DNA of 64,000 nt from contig JAJPJQ010000016.1 in assembly GCA_021324155.1 (NCBI GenBank), positions 1 to 64,000 on the forward strand, read 5' to 3'. Position numbers and translations under genes: made by a program. Origin of the DNA: Pseudomonadota bacterium (GTDB lineage: Bacteria; Desulfobacterota; Binatia; UBA9968). This document shows positions 47,963 through 56,457 of this stretch, piece by piece. Positions within the stretch are counted from its first letter, which is position 1, and the number at the start of each line of letters is the position of its first letter. Below the pieces are notes generated by a model. It had not been told where the DNA came from. It ran no database searches and worked only from the letters and a program-made list of their open reading frames with translations.

Positions 47963-49549
47963 ATGGAATCGAGCTTCAGAGGTTTTCTCAAATCCCTGCG
48001 CGAGCACGGCGAGCTGGTCGAGATTTCCCGCCCGGTCGATCTGCGCAACGTCGCCGCGCTCGTGCCGCAGTCCGACAAGGCGATCCAATTCGGCAACGTG
48101 CGCGGCTACCCGACGCCGGTGGTCTCGGGCTTGCTCAACTCGCGCGCGCGCCTCGCGCTCGCGATGGGCGTCGAGTACCGCGCGATCGAGGGCAAGCTGC
48201 GCGCCGCAATGGACCGGCCCATCGAGCCGAAAATCACCAAGCGCGCGCCGGTCAAAGAAGTGATCAACACCGGCGGCAAAGTCGATCTGTACAAATTGCC
48301 CGTGCCGGTCTTCGGCCTGATGGACGGCGGCCCGATGATTACCGGCGGCGTCGTCATCGCCGAAGACCCCGAGTACGGCACGAACGCCGGCATGTACCGC
48401 TTGATGATCAAGGAGAAAAACGTCACCGGCATCGACATCGTCACGCCGAACAATCTCCGGCGCTACGCCGAGCGCGCGCTGCAGAAAAGAAAGCCGCTGC
48501 CGATCTCGATCTCGATCGGCGTCCATCCCTACGAGATGATCGCCTCGACCTTCAAGGCCGCGCTCGGCCAGAACGAGCTCGGCTTCGCGGGCGGGCTGCG
48601 CGGCGAAGCGCTCAAGCTCGCGCCGGGCGAGACCGTCCCGGTGCCGTGCATCGCCGACGCCGAGATCGTGCTCGAAGGGGAGATCCCGCCCGAGGGCTGG
48701 GTCCATCCCGAGGGGCCGTTCTCGGAATTCAACCGCCTGATGGGCGGGCTGCACATGAACCCGCGCGTGAGGATCAAGGCCGTCATGCAGCGGAGAGAGC
48801 CGATCTACTACGCGCTCCACATGCCGTGGGAAAATATCTGGATGAGCGCGCCGATCTACGAGGCGGCGGCGTACCGCGTGCTGCGCGAGGCGGGCGTGAC
48901 GGCGACCGCGGTCAACGTGACGCCCGGCGGCTGCTGCCACTGGCACATCGCCGCGTCGATCAAAAAATCGCCCGGCGACGGCAAGAATGCGATCATGGCG
49001 CTGCTGTCGATCGCCGACATCAAGCACGTGGTCGTGACCGACGACGATATCGACGTCTTCGACCCGGTCGATCTCGAATGGGCGATCGCCACGCGCGTCC
49101 AGGCCGACCGCGACGTGCTCATCGTCGCCAACGCGCGCTCCAAGCCGCTCGATCCCTCGCTCCCGCCGGTCCCCGGCGGCATCCCGACCACTGCGAAGAT
49201 GGGCATCGACGCGACGATCCCGGAGAACGTGCCGCGCGAGCGCTACAAGCGCATCGTCTATCTCAATGAGGGCAGGGCGAAGCTAAAAAATTATCTCGAT
49301 CCGGCGGGGAAGGGCGACGAGAAAAAATCCCGTCCCGGCAACGGGACGGCGTCCACGCTCGAAGAGCGCCTGCTCACGGCGCTGGCGAAGTCGCACGCCT
49401 TTTTCGCGGAGATTCTGGAGACGTTCCGTAGCGAAGAGTTCGGCGACATCGCCGCCGCGATAGGCAAACTCAACCGCGAGAAGAAGATCGCGCAGGATGC
49501 CGAAGGGAAGTACTACGCCGTCGCCGAGGGCTTGAGCCAAACACGATAG
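47963..49549 (+). CDS. UbiD-family (de)carboxylase
   Basis: A 528-residue prenylated-FMN enzyme from ATG 47963 (GGGGGA upstream). The N-terminal FRGFLKSLREHGELVEISRPVDL, the PITGG-type segment and the EGWVHPEGPFSEF loop, which holds a conserved acidic triad member, fit the family. So do the central TAVNVTPGGCCHWHIAASIK and the late AIATRVQADRDVLIV. UbiD enzymes reversibly (de)carboxylate aromatic or unsaturated acids. A C-terminal extension (about 450-528) with helical TLEERLLTALAKSHAFFAEI is longer than in many homologues. No UbiX gene is in the window. Its 3' end overlaps the convergent LLM gene by 37 bases. Confidence 0.9.
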   Translation: MESSFRGFLKSLREHGELVEISRPVDLRNVAALVPQSDKAIQFGNVRGYPTPVVSGLLNSRARLALAMGVEYRAIEGKLRAAMDRPIEPKITKRAPVKEVINTGGKVDLYKLPVPVFGLMDGGPMITGGVVIAEDPEYGTNAGMYRLMIKEKNVTGIDIVTPNNLRRYAERALQKRKPLPISISIGVHPYEMIASTFKAALGQNELGFAGGLRGEALKLAPGETVPVPCIADAEIVLEGEIPPEGWVHPEGPFSEFNRLMGGLHMNPRVRIKAVMQRREPIYYALHMPWENIWMSAPIYEAAAYRVLREAGVTATAVNVTPGGCCHWHIAASIKKSPGDGKNAIMALLSIADIKHVVVTDDDIDVFDPVDLEWAIATRVQADRDVLIVANARSKPLDPSLPPVPGGIPTTAKMGIDATIPENVPRERYKRIVYLNEGRAKLKNYLDPAGKGDEKKSRPGNGTASTLEERLLTALAKSHAFFAEILETFRSEEFGDIAAAIGKLNREKKIAQDAEGKYYAVAEGLSQTR

Positions 49550-50634
49550 CCGTTCTTCGGATAGTCGAGCGCGTCGATGGCGAGATTTTTCAGCTCGGGC
49601 ATGACGCGCTCGGCGAAGAGCTTGAGCGAGCGCATCACCTTGTCGTGCTCCAGCGCGCCGAAGGTGAACTCGCCGAGGAAGGTATCGGCGCCGGCCTCGC
49701 GCGCGATCTTCTCGATCTGCTTGACGACCGTCTCGGGCGACCCGCAGATGAACGACCCCTCGCGGATCGCGTTGTCGACGTCGAGCAATTCTTTCTTCCG
49801 CTCCTCGCGCGTGATGTTGGCGAGGTTCTCGTTGCCGTAGCCGCCGTACGCCCGTCCGCCGCCGACGCGGTGCCAGAAATAAATCCAGTGGTCCTTCGAC
49901 TCGTCGTAGGCTTTCTTGTCGGTCTCGCCGACGTACATCTGGCGCATCAGCGCGACGCTCGGGCGCGGGCCCGCCGGCTTGGCCTTGTGGTAGGTCTCGC
50001 GAAAATAATCGAAGATCTCGCGCACGACGTCCATCTTCGGCGGGCACCACTGCACGGTGCTGAAGCCCTCGCGCGCCGCCGCCGCGACCGACTCGGGGCT
50101 ACGCGTCGGCATCCACAGCGGCGGGTGCGGCTTCTGCACCAGCGGAATGTTCAGCTCGGCGTTGTCGACCTTGAAATATTTTCCCTGGTGGCTGAAGCGC
50201 GGGTTGCTCCACATGCCCTTGATGATCTTGTACGCCTCCCACGTGACGTCGTTCTTCTCGTCCCACGGCGCATCGTAGGCGGAGAAGGCGTACTTGCCGA
50301 TGCCGCTGCCGATGCCGCACTCGAAGCGCCCGCCGGTCACGTTGTCGAGAAACGCGACTTCCTCCGCGACGCGCACGGGATGCCAGAGCGGCAGCACGTA
50401 CACGAGCGGGCCCAGGCGGATGCGCTTGGTGCGCTGCGACGCCGCCGCCATCCACGCGCCGGCGCTCGGGCACTCGGCGAAGCCCAGATCGAAATGATGC
50501 TCGGCGACGAAGTAGTAGTCGAACCCCGCCTGGTCGAGATACTCGACCATGTCGAGATGCCGCGCGTAGAGGTCCTGATACGACAATTCCGGGCGGTCGT
50601 TTTTTTGCAAATGATCGAAGACGCCGAGCTTCAT
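49513..50634 (-). CDS. Luciferase-like monooxygenase (LLM class)
   Basis: A 373-residue LLM flavoprotein, start MKLGVFDHLQKND at 50634. An upstream start with a 12-residue tail is less likely. Family features: YLDQAGFDYYFVAEHHFDLG (the EHH motif is typical of bacterial luciferase-like oxidases), RIRLGPLVYVLPLWHPVRVAEEVAFLDNVTGGRF and VRSLKLFAERVMPELK. It is distinct from the LLM gene at 46869 (longer, EHH type). The reaction is likely an FMN-linked monooxygenation. It converges on UbiD with overlapping 3' ends. Confidence 0.86.
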   Translation of the reverse strand: MKLGVFDHLQKNDRPELSYQDLYARHLDMVEYLDQAGFDYYFVAEHHFDLGFAECPSAGAWMAAASQRTKRIRLGPLVYVLPLWHPVRVAEEVAFLDNVTGGRFECGIGSGIGKYAFSAYDAPWDEKNDVTWEAYKIIKGMWSNPRFSHQGKYFKVDNAELNIPLVQKPHPPLWMPTRSPESVAAAAREGFSTVQWCPPKMDVVREIFDYFRETYHKAKPAGPRPSVALMRQMYVGETDKKAYDESKDHWIYFWHRVGGGRAYGGYGNENLANITREERKKELLDVDNAIREGSFICGSPETVVKQIEKIAREAGADTFLGEFTFGALEHDKVMRSLKLFAERVMPELKNLAIDALDYPKNGYRVWLKPSATA

Positions 50635-50809
50635 GGGGGAAGTCTTACGATATAGCGGCGACGGGCGCAAGCGGGGGATTGCCCATGCAGCGTGCGAGGC
50701 TCGAGGGAGCGCCTTACCGCGGTCGGCTGAATAAAAGTGACCGCGAAAGCTCCGACGAGTGGGGTACCAAACGGGCGAGAGTTTTGTTACCTAGGGCTTT
50801 CCGATACCC

Positions 50810-50838
50810 TTGACACCCGTATCCTCACCATGGTAGCG
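50810..50838 (+). promoter_or_regulatory. Possible promoter of the secreted-protein pair
   Basis: TTGACA (50810-50815) is a perfect -35. The -10 at 17 bases, GTAGCG, is poor. It lies 46 bases upstream of the ATG at 50884. Confidence 0.3.
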
Positions 50839-50883
50839 CGAGGCTGTTTCTTTTCATTTTTCGCCTTCGAAGGAGGACTAGAG

Positions 50884-51342
50884 ATGTCCTACAAGGCTAT
50901 TCTATTGGGAATACTGCTGCTTCTCGCCCTGCCTGCCGTCTCGTCCGCGGTGACGCCCCTGGAGCTGTTTTATCACGCAACCGCTTCGGGCACGAACTTT
51001 TGCAATAACACCGCAACCAAGGTCAAGGAGGCTTTGATCATCGGATTTCTTTTGGGAGACGTCGCCTTTGAGTCCAACAACGTAATGGCTATCGAGGACG
51101 CTCAGAGCAATGTCATAGCCAGTCTGCAGCAAGAAGAAATTTTTGCGACGAGCCTTACGTCGGGCGGGTTTATGTACACTCGAAACGACAGCCTCGGTAA
51201 CATCAGCGCGTTCGCAGGCACGTTCCAAAATGACGCTAACACAGGCGTGTTAACGTCGTTCACGGGAACCGTTAATTTGACGTTTCAGAACGGCTGCTTC
51301 GAAACTCTGACCATCAAATCGGGCAAGCAAATAATTCAGTAG
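50884..51342 (+). CDS. Small secreted protein, paralog A
   Basis: A 152-residue protein from ATG 50884, with AAGGAGG upstream. An N-terminal signal peptide (MSYKAILLGILLLLALPAVSSA) ends at SSA|V. The mature part is helix-then-strand: an alpha region (ATKVKEALIIGFLLGDVAF) followed by GGFMYTRNDSLGNISAFAGTF and a TSFTGT repeat, ending in a beta edge. Exported, family not recognised. It is followed by paralog B 43 bases downstream with the same signal peptide and the same TSFTGT motif. Confidence 0.72.
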   Translation: MSYKAILLGILLLLALPAVSSAVTPLELFYHATASGTNFCNNTATKVKEALIIGFLLGDVAFESNNVMAIEDAQSNVIASLQQEEIFATSLTSGGFMYTRNDSLGNISAFAGTFQNDANTGVLTSFTGTVNLTFQNGCFETLTIKSGKQIIQ

Positions 51343-51385
51343 AAGCCGGCAAGCGCGACTTTTGCAGCCGCAAGGAGAACTCCAT

Positions 51386-51820
51386 ATGTCGTACAAAGCG
51401 ATCATACTCGGACTGCTGCTGATACTCTGCGTTCCCGCGGTATCGTCGGCGCAGTCGGACTACTCGGGTCAGGGTTCTTATCAGGCCTTCATAAATAGCA
51501 CCGTGAAAAAGTTGAAGCAGATCGTTTATCTCAGGATGAACGGCGCCTTGGACCTTGCGACCAGCCTGACTATTGCCAACGATCCGCAATTCAATGACGT
51601 CGTAGCCACGCTACAGATGAAGGATTATTTCGATACCAGCGCCTCGGCGGGTGCGTTTTCGTTTGTTCAGGATGACGGTCCCAATTCCAATTTCGGTGTT
51701 TTTATAGGGACGTTCAAAAGTAAGGCGGACGTGATCACGAGTTTCACGGGAACCCTTACCGAGATCTTTGCCGACGGGAGCTTCGACATCGTAACCATCA
51801 AAGCCAAGGCGCTGAAGTAA
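51386..51820 (+). CDS. Small secreted protein, paralog B
   Basis: A 144-residue protein from ATG 51386 (CAAGGAGA upstream). The signal peptide MSYKAIILGLLLILCVPAVSSA is nearly identical to that of paralog A, and the mature part keeps the layout TVKKLKQIVYLRMNGALDLA, GAFSFVQDDGP, FIGTFKSKADVITSFTGTLTEIF. The rest has diverged strongly, so this is an old tandem duplication with a conserved export signal. Function unknown; a host-surface or stress protein is possible. Confidence 0.72.
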   Translation: MSYKAIILGLLLILCVPAVSSAQSDYSGQGSYQAFINSTVKKLKQIVYLRMNGALDLATSLTIANDPQFNDVVATLQMKDYFDTSASAGAFSFVQDDGPNSNFGVFIGTFKSKADVITSFTGTLTEIFADGSFDIVTIKAKALK

Positions 51821-52313
51821 GCATCGGTAGAAGATCTAGGCGGGCGGAGGAGCGGCGCGGGAGTGCAATAGATTTTTGATGGGAGACGGGGTTGCCGTAG
51901 CGCGCTCAATTCCAAGAACCAAATATCAAGATTCAAGACCTGACCCCGCAGCTGCCCAGAAAAAATTCCAGAGCCTCTCTAATATTCAATGCAATCAAGA
52001 AACGGTCTAGTGTTCTATTGCTTTCTTCGACAGCAGTTTGGATTGCCATTCCCCCGGCACATCTTTAGCAACCATTAAAAACTGTCCGTGTAAATGCCTT
52101 CCGAGTTTGTTCTGCCTCTAAATCCATGTTTAAAATTTTCATCATTGAAAACTTCTAGAGATCCAAGCTGCTCATGTGTTGCAATATTATAACCGTTTGC
52201 GAGATCTGCACCGGTTTGAGGAAGATCATGCACAGGCTCAAGGAGTGGTAAGACGGTAATTAGAAGACGGGACATGTGGTGAAGGTCAAATGAACTTATG
52301 GCGCCGCCGCGTA
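51821..52313. other. Gene-poor stretch
   Basis: Almost 500 bases without a convincing gene, of visibly lower GC than the flanks. Apart from one weak minus-strand frame (52075-52275) I see no family match, tRNA or clear terminator. A CAAATATCAAGATTCAAGACC tract is the only repeat-like sequence. Confidence 0.5.
52075..52275 (-). CDS. Possible small hypothetical protein
   Basis: A 66-residue minus-strand frame from ATG 52275 (MSRLLITVLPLLEPVHDLPQ ...), ending in a polar tail. It has no ribosome-binding site, no signal clearly cleaved and no recognisable family. It lies just downstream of the membrane-protein gene on the same strand. Its coding nature is doubtful. Confidence 0.22.
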   Translation of the reverse strand: MSRLLITVLPLLEPVHDLPQTGADLANGYNIATHEQLGSLEVFNDENFKHGFRGRTNSEGIYTDSF

Positions 52314-52997
52314 TTATTTCAGCGCATCGAGTACCTTGTTGACGAATTCTGGAGCTTCGGCCGCCATCCTCATGTAGGACAAGCACGCTTCAGTGACGGC
52401 TGCGCCGAGCATTCCACAGATTGCATTCCAAAGCGTGCCGTTTAAAAATCTGCCGAGCAGTCGAGAGGCAAATTGCTCGCGCTTTGCGAGTTCGCCACGG
52501 GATGATTCACCATACTTTACGATATGTTGCCAAACGGACCACTTAGCACCGAGTTTAAAGACGAGCCACGCGCCCCCGATGAATGCGGACTGCCCAAAGG
52601 TTGCATAGAAAATCAGGCGCTCAAGGAAGCCGAGAAACGGCCCACCGCCCTCTGTCTCGAATTCACCCGTACTTTTGTACGGTGATCGAACCATCACATA
52701 GGTTTCCAAGAGAAACCGGCTTAATGAGCCGAGAGAGAGTGTTACCAGCACACCCAATAGGACTGATATAAGTTTTTGAAACAATTTAGGCGGCAGAACA
52801 TGGGTGAGAACCTGGCCGCTTGCGCAACCTATAACGAACGCCACCAGAGTGAGCAGGAAGCGTAGTGTATATACGATGTATTGTCTCGGCTCTCCGTCCC
52901 GGTCTTTAGGCCACCGCCCACCGAATACATACCGGATGAATAACGTCCACCACGAGACAGACTTTCCCGTCCACCACAGCGAGCCTAGCCTTTCCAT
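52314..52997 (-). CDS. Polytopic membrane protein of unknown function
   Basis: A 227-residue protein from ATG 52997; a TTG 13 codons upstream is the alternative. Four to five hydrophobic segments: YIVYTLRFLLTLVAFVIGCA, KLISVLLGVLVTLSLGSLS, LIFYATFGQSAFIGGAWLVF, LWNAICGMLGAAVTEACLS. Between them are soluble loops rich in Trp near the N-terminus. No family recognised. It lies in the gene-poor, lower-GC patch and may be laterally acquired. Confidence 0.55.
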   Translation of the reverse strand: MERLGSLWWTGKSVSWWTLFIRYVFGGRWPKDRDGEPRQYIVYTLRFLLTLVAFVIGCASGQVLTHVLPPKLFQKLISVLLGVLVTLSLGSLSRFLLETYVMVRSPYKSTGEFETEGGGPFLGFLERLIFYATFGQSAFIGGAWLVFKLGAKWSVWQHIVKYGESSRGELAKREQFASRLLGRFLNGTLWNAICGMLGAAVTEACLSYMRMAAEAPEFVNKVLDALK

Positions 52998-53036
52998 ATC
53001 GGCGGGATTGTCGCACCTAGAACCCACATCCGTCAA

Positions 53037-53571
53037 CGTCCGGAAATGAAGGCTATAAAGTTATCCCAAACCGGATTTTTTACTTGGCACGCGCGATTTG
53101 GGCTCAGCTATCGAGTCTTGAATTTGGCACTGTCGCGCAAATCGTAGTTACCGCCACAGCCCCTCGGCATTCGATCTTCGCGTGCTTGACGCTGCCTCGT
53201 GCAGCCCATTTTCCACCTCCTCCTTGCCACTAAAACTTACCGCAATGCTCTCTCTCCCGCCGCCCTGGGTCTTGTGCTCCTGAACCTCCAGTCCTGTGAA
53301 AAACTCCGATCGCTTTTACTGCGACATTCCCGAATGAAAAAGTCAGACCGAATTGAAGCTTCTGCGCTAGTCATCTCCGCAAGCCCGGGCCTGCGACTTG
53401 CTCTGGTTGTCGGCTACGAATGACTTATACTCTGGCCAATTTACGGATCGAGCATGACGCGTGACAACCGCTGAGCGACCGGCCCCCGCCGGCCGCTTCC
53501 GGGCGCAGTCAATACATATCAGGAATCTCCCACACTTCCCTAATGTCATAGGTTTCAGCTATCTCAGAAAT
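53037..53571. other. Gene-poor stretch holding a decayed VOC fragment
   Basis: About 530 bases with no intact gene. The only interpretable part is 53211-53338, a degraded copy of the start and promoter of the VOC gene at 57685. The rest shows no family or RNA signal. Confidence 0.55.
53211..53338 (+). pseudogene. Decayed 5' fragment of a VOC/glyoxalase gene (copy of 57685)
   Basis: The segment aligns with 57651-57780: CACCTCC..TCC then TAAAA.TTA.CGCAATG (start at 53245), CTGAAC.TCC and TCCGA.CGCTT.TAC.GCGA.ATT. In frame it retains SDRFYCDIPE against SERFYRDILG of the live gene, but an in-frame TGA and at least one frameshift break it. Homology ends near 53338. The upstream promoter-like region is copied as well. 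A relic of duplication followed by decay. Confidence 0.72.
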
Positions 53572-53775
53572 ATGAGCGGTACGTGGTCTTTGCAGCTGCG
53601 CTGCTACGACTGCAGCGGCGAGTTCCCGGTAAACGGGATCGCGGCAAAAGAGATCGATGCGACCGCCGATTCCATCGGCTGCCCTCATTGCGGGGCGAAG
53701 GCCGACGCCACGGTATGCTTTCCTTTAATGCCGCGCCGGCATTTGATCGTTCGTATGTCGCACGAGGATGCGTAG
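53572..53775 (+). CDS. Small zinc-ribbon protein, paralog 1
   Basis: A 67-residue protein from ATG 53572; a longer frame upstream is unconserved. TWSLQLRCYDCSGEFPVNGI then IGCPHCGAKADATVC gives two CxxC knuckles of a zinc ribbon. It resembles the proteins at 54001 and 54387 in layout (W-[ST]-L-x-L-x-C-x-x-C near the start, C-P-[HY]-C later). The three make a local family, probably small zinc-binding regulatory or structural proteins. No specific function known. Confidence 0.6.
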   Translation: MSGTWSLQLRCYDCSGEFPVNGIAAKEIDATADSIGCPHCGAKADATVCFPLMPRRHLIVRMSHEDA

Positions 53776-54000
53776 AGCCTAGGGCGATGCCGCATCCGCT
53801 ATTGCTCTCTCTCCGCCTTGTGGTTTTTAAATCAGGAAAGATAGACCGTGTTAAGCAACGTCTAGCAGTGCAGTAAAGCGACCGGCGATAATCGGCAGAG
53901 GCCGCCACCGTGCGGTAAGACCTGAGCGGATGAAATCGCCGCTTGCTGCGTCCGCTTTACGCCGATTCGCCGGACCTTGTCCCGGCCATTCCGCCTTGCG

Positions 54001-54204
54001 CTAGTTTTTTCTCGGCTGAAAGCCGACGACGTGGTGCCAGACGGCCAACGCCTCGGTGCCGGCGGCATCCTGGTCCGGCTGCTTCCGGCAGTGGGGGCAG
54101 GGGTGGGTCTGGGCGGTCTCGATGACCCGCTGGCCGGCCGGAAGTTCGACGTCGAATTCGCCGTCGCAGCTCTGGCAGCGCAATGTCCAGATTTCGGTCC
54201 CCAT
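54001..54204 (-). CDS. Small zinc-ribbon protein, paralog 2
   Basis: A 67-residue protein on the minus strand: TEIWTLRCQSCDGEFDVELP then HPCPHCRKQPDQD. Same CxxC...CPHC spacing as paralog 1, so zinc binding is likely. Between them, promoter-like or other features are not evident. The C-terminal WHHVVGFQPRKN is unlike paralog 1. Function unknown. Confidence 0.62.
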   Translation of the reverse strand: MGTEIWTLRCQSCDGEFDVELPAGQRVIETAQTHPCPHCRKQPDQDAAGTEALAVWHHVVGFQPRKN

Positions 54205-54386
54205 CGGGGCGGTATTTAGTAATTTCCGCGGTTTGTGTCAAGTTCGGCGGGTTGCGGGCTGAAGGGGCGTAGAGCTTGTCACAAACGCGGGCGGGCGACA
54301 ACCCGATGCCGAATTTTACCTATCTGAGGTTAATACCCTACAAGTCGCGCTGCGCGCGCGGACTATAATCGGAAACGAGTGTGTCT

Positions 54387-54776
54387 ATGGCGATCGGTCG
54401 GAGCGATAAGGCCTGGACGCTGGTTCTATGCTGCTACGCGTGTGAAAGCCGCTTCACGCTCAGGCGTCTCACGTTCGACAAAGTAAGCTCCGTTCCGCTT
54501 ACCGTGCCCTGTCCGTATTGCTCGGCGCGGCCGGTTGTAGGGCCGCGTAACGCGGGCGAGCGCCTTCAAGTTCATACCATCGTGGATTTGTCCGACGAGA
54601 CGCATTGCTATTATCGGAAATCGATCAACCGACAAACGTGGCATTCCACCGCCGAGTGCTCCCATTGGCCGCTGGACGATTTTATCGAGCTCGACAGCCG
54701 GCCGTTCGCCGGCGAGCTGTGCAGCGAGTGCCGGGGAGTTTTGGAAGATTTTAGAAAAAAGCCGCGAAGCTCGTGA
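54387..54776 (+). CDS. Zinc-ribbon protein, paralog 3 (longer)
   Basis: A 129-residue protein from ATG 54387 (a GTG two codons upstream is possible). The first half matches the family: AWTLVLCCYACESRFTLRRL and TVPCPYCSARPVVGPRNAGE. The second half adds HSTAECSHWPLDDF and ELCSECRGVLEDF, giving a second likely zinc site with CxxC and a preceding Cys/His cluster. It may be a fusion of the family ribbon to a second one. Function unknown. Confidence 0.62.
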   Translation: MAIGRSDKAWTLVLCCYACESRFTLRRLTFDKVSSVPLTVPCPYCSARPVVGPRNAGERLQVHTIVDLSDETHCYYRKSINRQTWHSTAECSHWPLDDFIELDSRPFAGELCSECRGVLEDFRKKPRSS

Positions 54777-54791
54777 CTCCGCCGCCGGAAG

Positions 54792-55127
54792 TCATGGCGT
54801 CGCGGTCTCCGAACGATAGGCGGCCGCACCGCTTTCGTCCGCTTCGCGGCATTCAAGCCGTGTACGAGCCTCCGCCGGCGTCGTCTTGATCAAGTAATAT
54901 CCGGCGCGCCAGCTATCGGATTCATCCCGGCTCACCTCGATGACCACATAGCGGCTCTCGTCTTTCAGAGTAAGCCGGGCGCCGCCGATTATCAGGGCGC
55001 CGGGGAGGCGCGACATTCTCCGGCGTTTAAGGCCGAGATGTTTTACGCACCAATCGACGTCTCGATCGGCCTGCTTGTAACCGCGCGTGGGCAGGCTCTT
55101 GTCGCCCACGAACCATACTATCGCCAT
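54792..55127 (-). CDS. Hypothetical protein
   Basis: A 111-residue protein from ATG 55127, converging on paralog 3 (15 bases apart). IVWFVGDKSLPTRGYKQADR, then LPGALIIGGARLTLKDESRYVVIEVSRDE and an SWRAGYYLIKTTPAEARTRL segment read as a small mixed alpha-beta domain. There is no signal or membrane segment. I do not recognise the family. Confidence 0.5.
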   Translation of the reverse strand: MAIVWFVGDKSLPTRGYKQADRDVDWCVKHLGLKRRRMSRLPGALIIGGARLTLKDESRYVVIEVSRDESDSWRAGYYLIKTTPAEARTRLECREADESGAAAYRSETATP

Positions 55128-55270
55128 TTTAAATAGCGTAGCGCGATGCAATGACGAAGATATGCGGGTTTATCACCCTTACGCGTAAAGCGCGCGCTCG
55201 GAGAGAATTTATTTTCAGCGGAACGAGTGGGTGAACGAGAATTAGCCGGCGCAATACGGCGCCGACACAA

Positions 55271-55852
55271 TCAGGTGAGGACGTCTTTGGTCGAGGTCAT
55301 GAGAAAGCAGGTGCAGCCGGTTTCGCTCCACACGCGATGGTCGACGGTGCCCGGCTCGCTGCGGAGAAAATCGCCGGGGTAGTAGGTTTTCTCGTCGACC
55401 TTCAGTATCCCGTGGAGCAGATGCAGCTCTTCGACGCCGGCGTGCGTGTGTCCGGGATAATCGGTTCCGGGATCGAGCCGGACGAGCATGCTGACGCTGT
55501 CGTTCTTCGGGTTCCGCGCGAGGATCTTGACGTAGATGCCCGGCGCGGCTTGTTCCCATTCGGGTTGAGCCCGCGTCTCCGGAGGAGGCACGAACGGCGG
55601 CGCGCCGGTTTCGCCGGCGATGCGCTCGGCGAGCCTGCCCCAGAGGGGCTCCGCGGGGCGGAGCACGTCGGTGGACCAGGCGGCGAACGAGCGGACGACG
55701 GGACGAAGCATTTCGAGCTCCTGACGGCATTCCGCGCACGATGCGATTTGCGCCTCGGCCGCGGCGATCTCGCGCGGCGGCAGCGACTGCAAGGCGTACA
55801 AGTGCACGATATCGAGATGCTCTTGGCCGTGCGTGTCGGATTGCAAAGTCAT
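55271..55852 (-). CDS. ChrR-like zinc anti-sigma factor with cupin domain
   Basis: A 193-residue protein from ATG 55852, overlapping the sigma-factor stop as ATGA. N-terminal zinc-anti-sigma motif HLYALQSLPPREIAAAEAQI with CAEC (HxnCxxC pattern) and a C-terminal cupin with PGHTHAGVEELHLLHG (HxH and Glu) and DHRVW. This is the ChrR architecture: the N-terminal domain holds the ECF sigma factor, and the cupin senses singlet oxygen, peroxide or a related signal. The cognate sigma factor is encoded directly upstream. Confidence 0.87.
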   Translation of the reverse strand: MTLQSDTHGQEHLDIVHLYALQSLPPREIAAAEAQIASCAECRQELEMLRPVVRSFAAWSTDVLRPAEPLWGRLAERIAGETGAPPFVPPPETRAQPEWEQAAPGIYVKILARNPKNDSVSMLVRLDPGTDYPGHTHAGVEELHLLHGILKVDEKTYYPGDFLRSEPGTVDHRVWSETGCTCFLMTSTKDVLT

Positions 55853-56457
55853 TCGGCCTTCTTTTGTTCCGCCATCATTTCGCGAAGCTTGCGCAATCCG
55901 GAGCGGATGCGCGTCTTCACGGTTCCGAGCGGTTGGTTCAATTTCTTCGCCGCTTCTTCGTACGTCAATTCCGAGAAGAATGCGGTCTCGATCGTGTTCC
56001 GTTCTTCCGGACTCAGCACCGCGAGCGCGCGGCGCAAAAGCCGGCTCTGTTCCTGGAAGAGAACGGCATGTTGAGGGTCGGCGACGCCCGGCGTCGAACC
56101 ATCGTCCTCCGGATAGGCGTTCACGCGCTTTTTTCTCTGCTCGAAGCGCACGCGGTCGATAGCCCGACTGCGCGCCTGATTCATGATCCAGCCGGCGACC
56201 GAGCCGTTGGCGGGATCGTAGGCCGCCGCTTTGCGCCACACGTCATGGAAGACGTCGACGGTGACTTCTTCGGCGGTCTCGCGATTGGGGATGATGCGCA
56301 TAATCAGCGTAAAGACGATTCGATGCGTCTGTTCGTACAGCGAATGCAGCGCGCGCTGGTCGCCGGCCGCGACGCCGCGGACGAGGTCGAGCCACTCGTC
56401 CTCGGGTACGCGCGCTTTCGACTTATCGGCATAGAGAATGTCCCCGAGGGTTTTCAT
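55849..56457 (-). CDS. ECF sigma factor (RNA polymerase sigma-70 family)
   Basis: A 202-residue sigma factor from ATG 56457; a longer start is unconserved. Region 2 (about 25-95) includes FTLIMRIIPNRETAEEVTVDVFHDVWRKAAAYDP, region 4 (about 140-195) includes LSPEERNTIETAFFSELTYEEAAKKLNQPLGTVKTRIRSGLRKLREM. It belongs to the ChrR/RpoE-like ECF class paired with cupin anti-sigma factors. It is in the same operon as the anti-sigma gene and divergent from the MEDS gene, which is a candidate target. Confidence 0.9.
   Translation of the reverse strand: MKTLGDILYADKSKARVPEDEWLDLVRGVAAGDQRALHSLYEQTHRIVFTLIMRIIPNRETAEEVTVDVFHDVWRKAAAYDPANGSVAGWIMNQARSRAIDRVRFEQRKKRVNAYPEDDGSTPGVADPQHAVLFQEQSRLLRRALAVLSPEERNTIETAFFSELTYEEAAKKLNQPLGTVKTRIRSGLRKLREMMAEQKKAE

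Noticed and set aside
53199-53423. A 74-codon plus-strand frame in the gene-poor patch
   Set aside because: It is a different reading frame of the decayed VOC fragment and shows no protein-like features.
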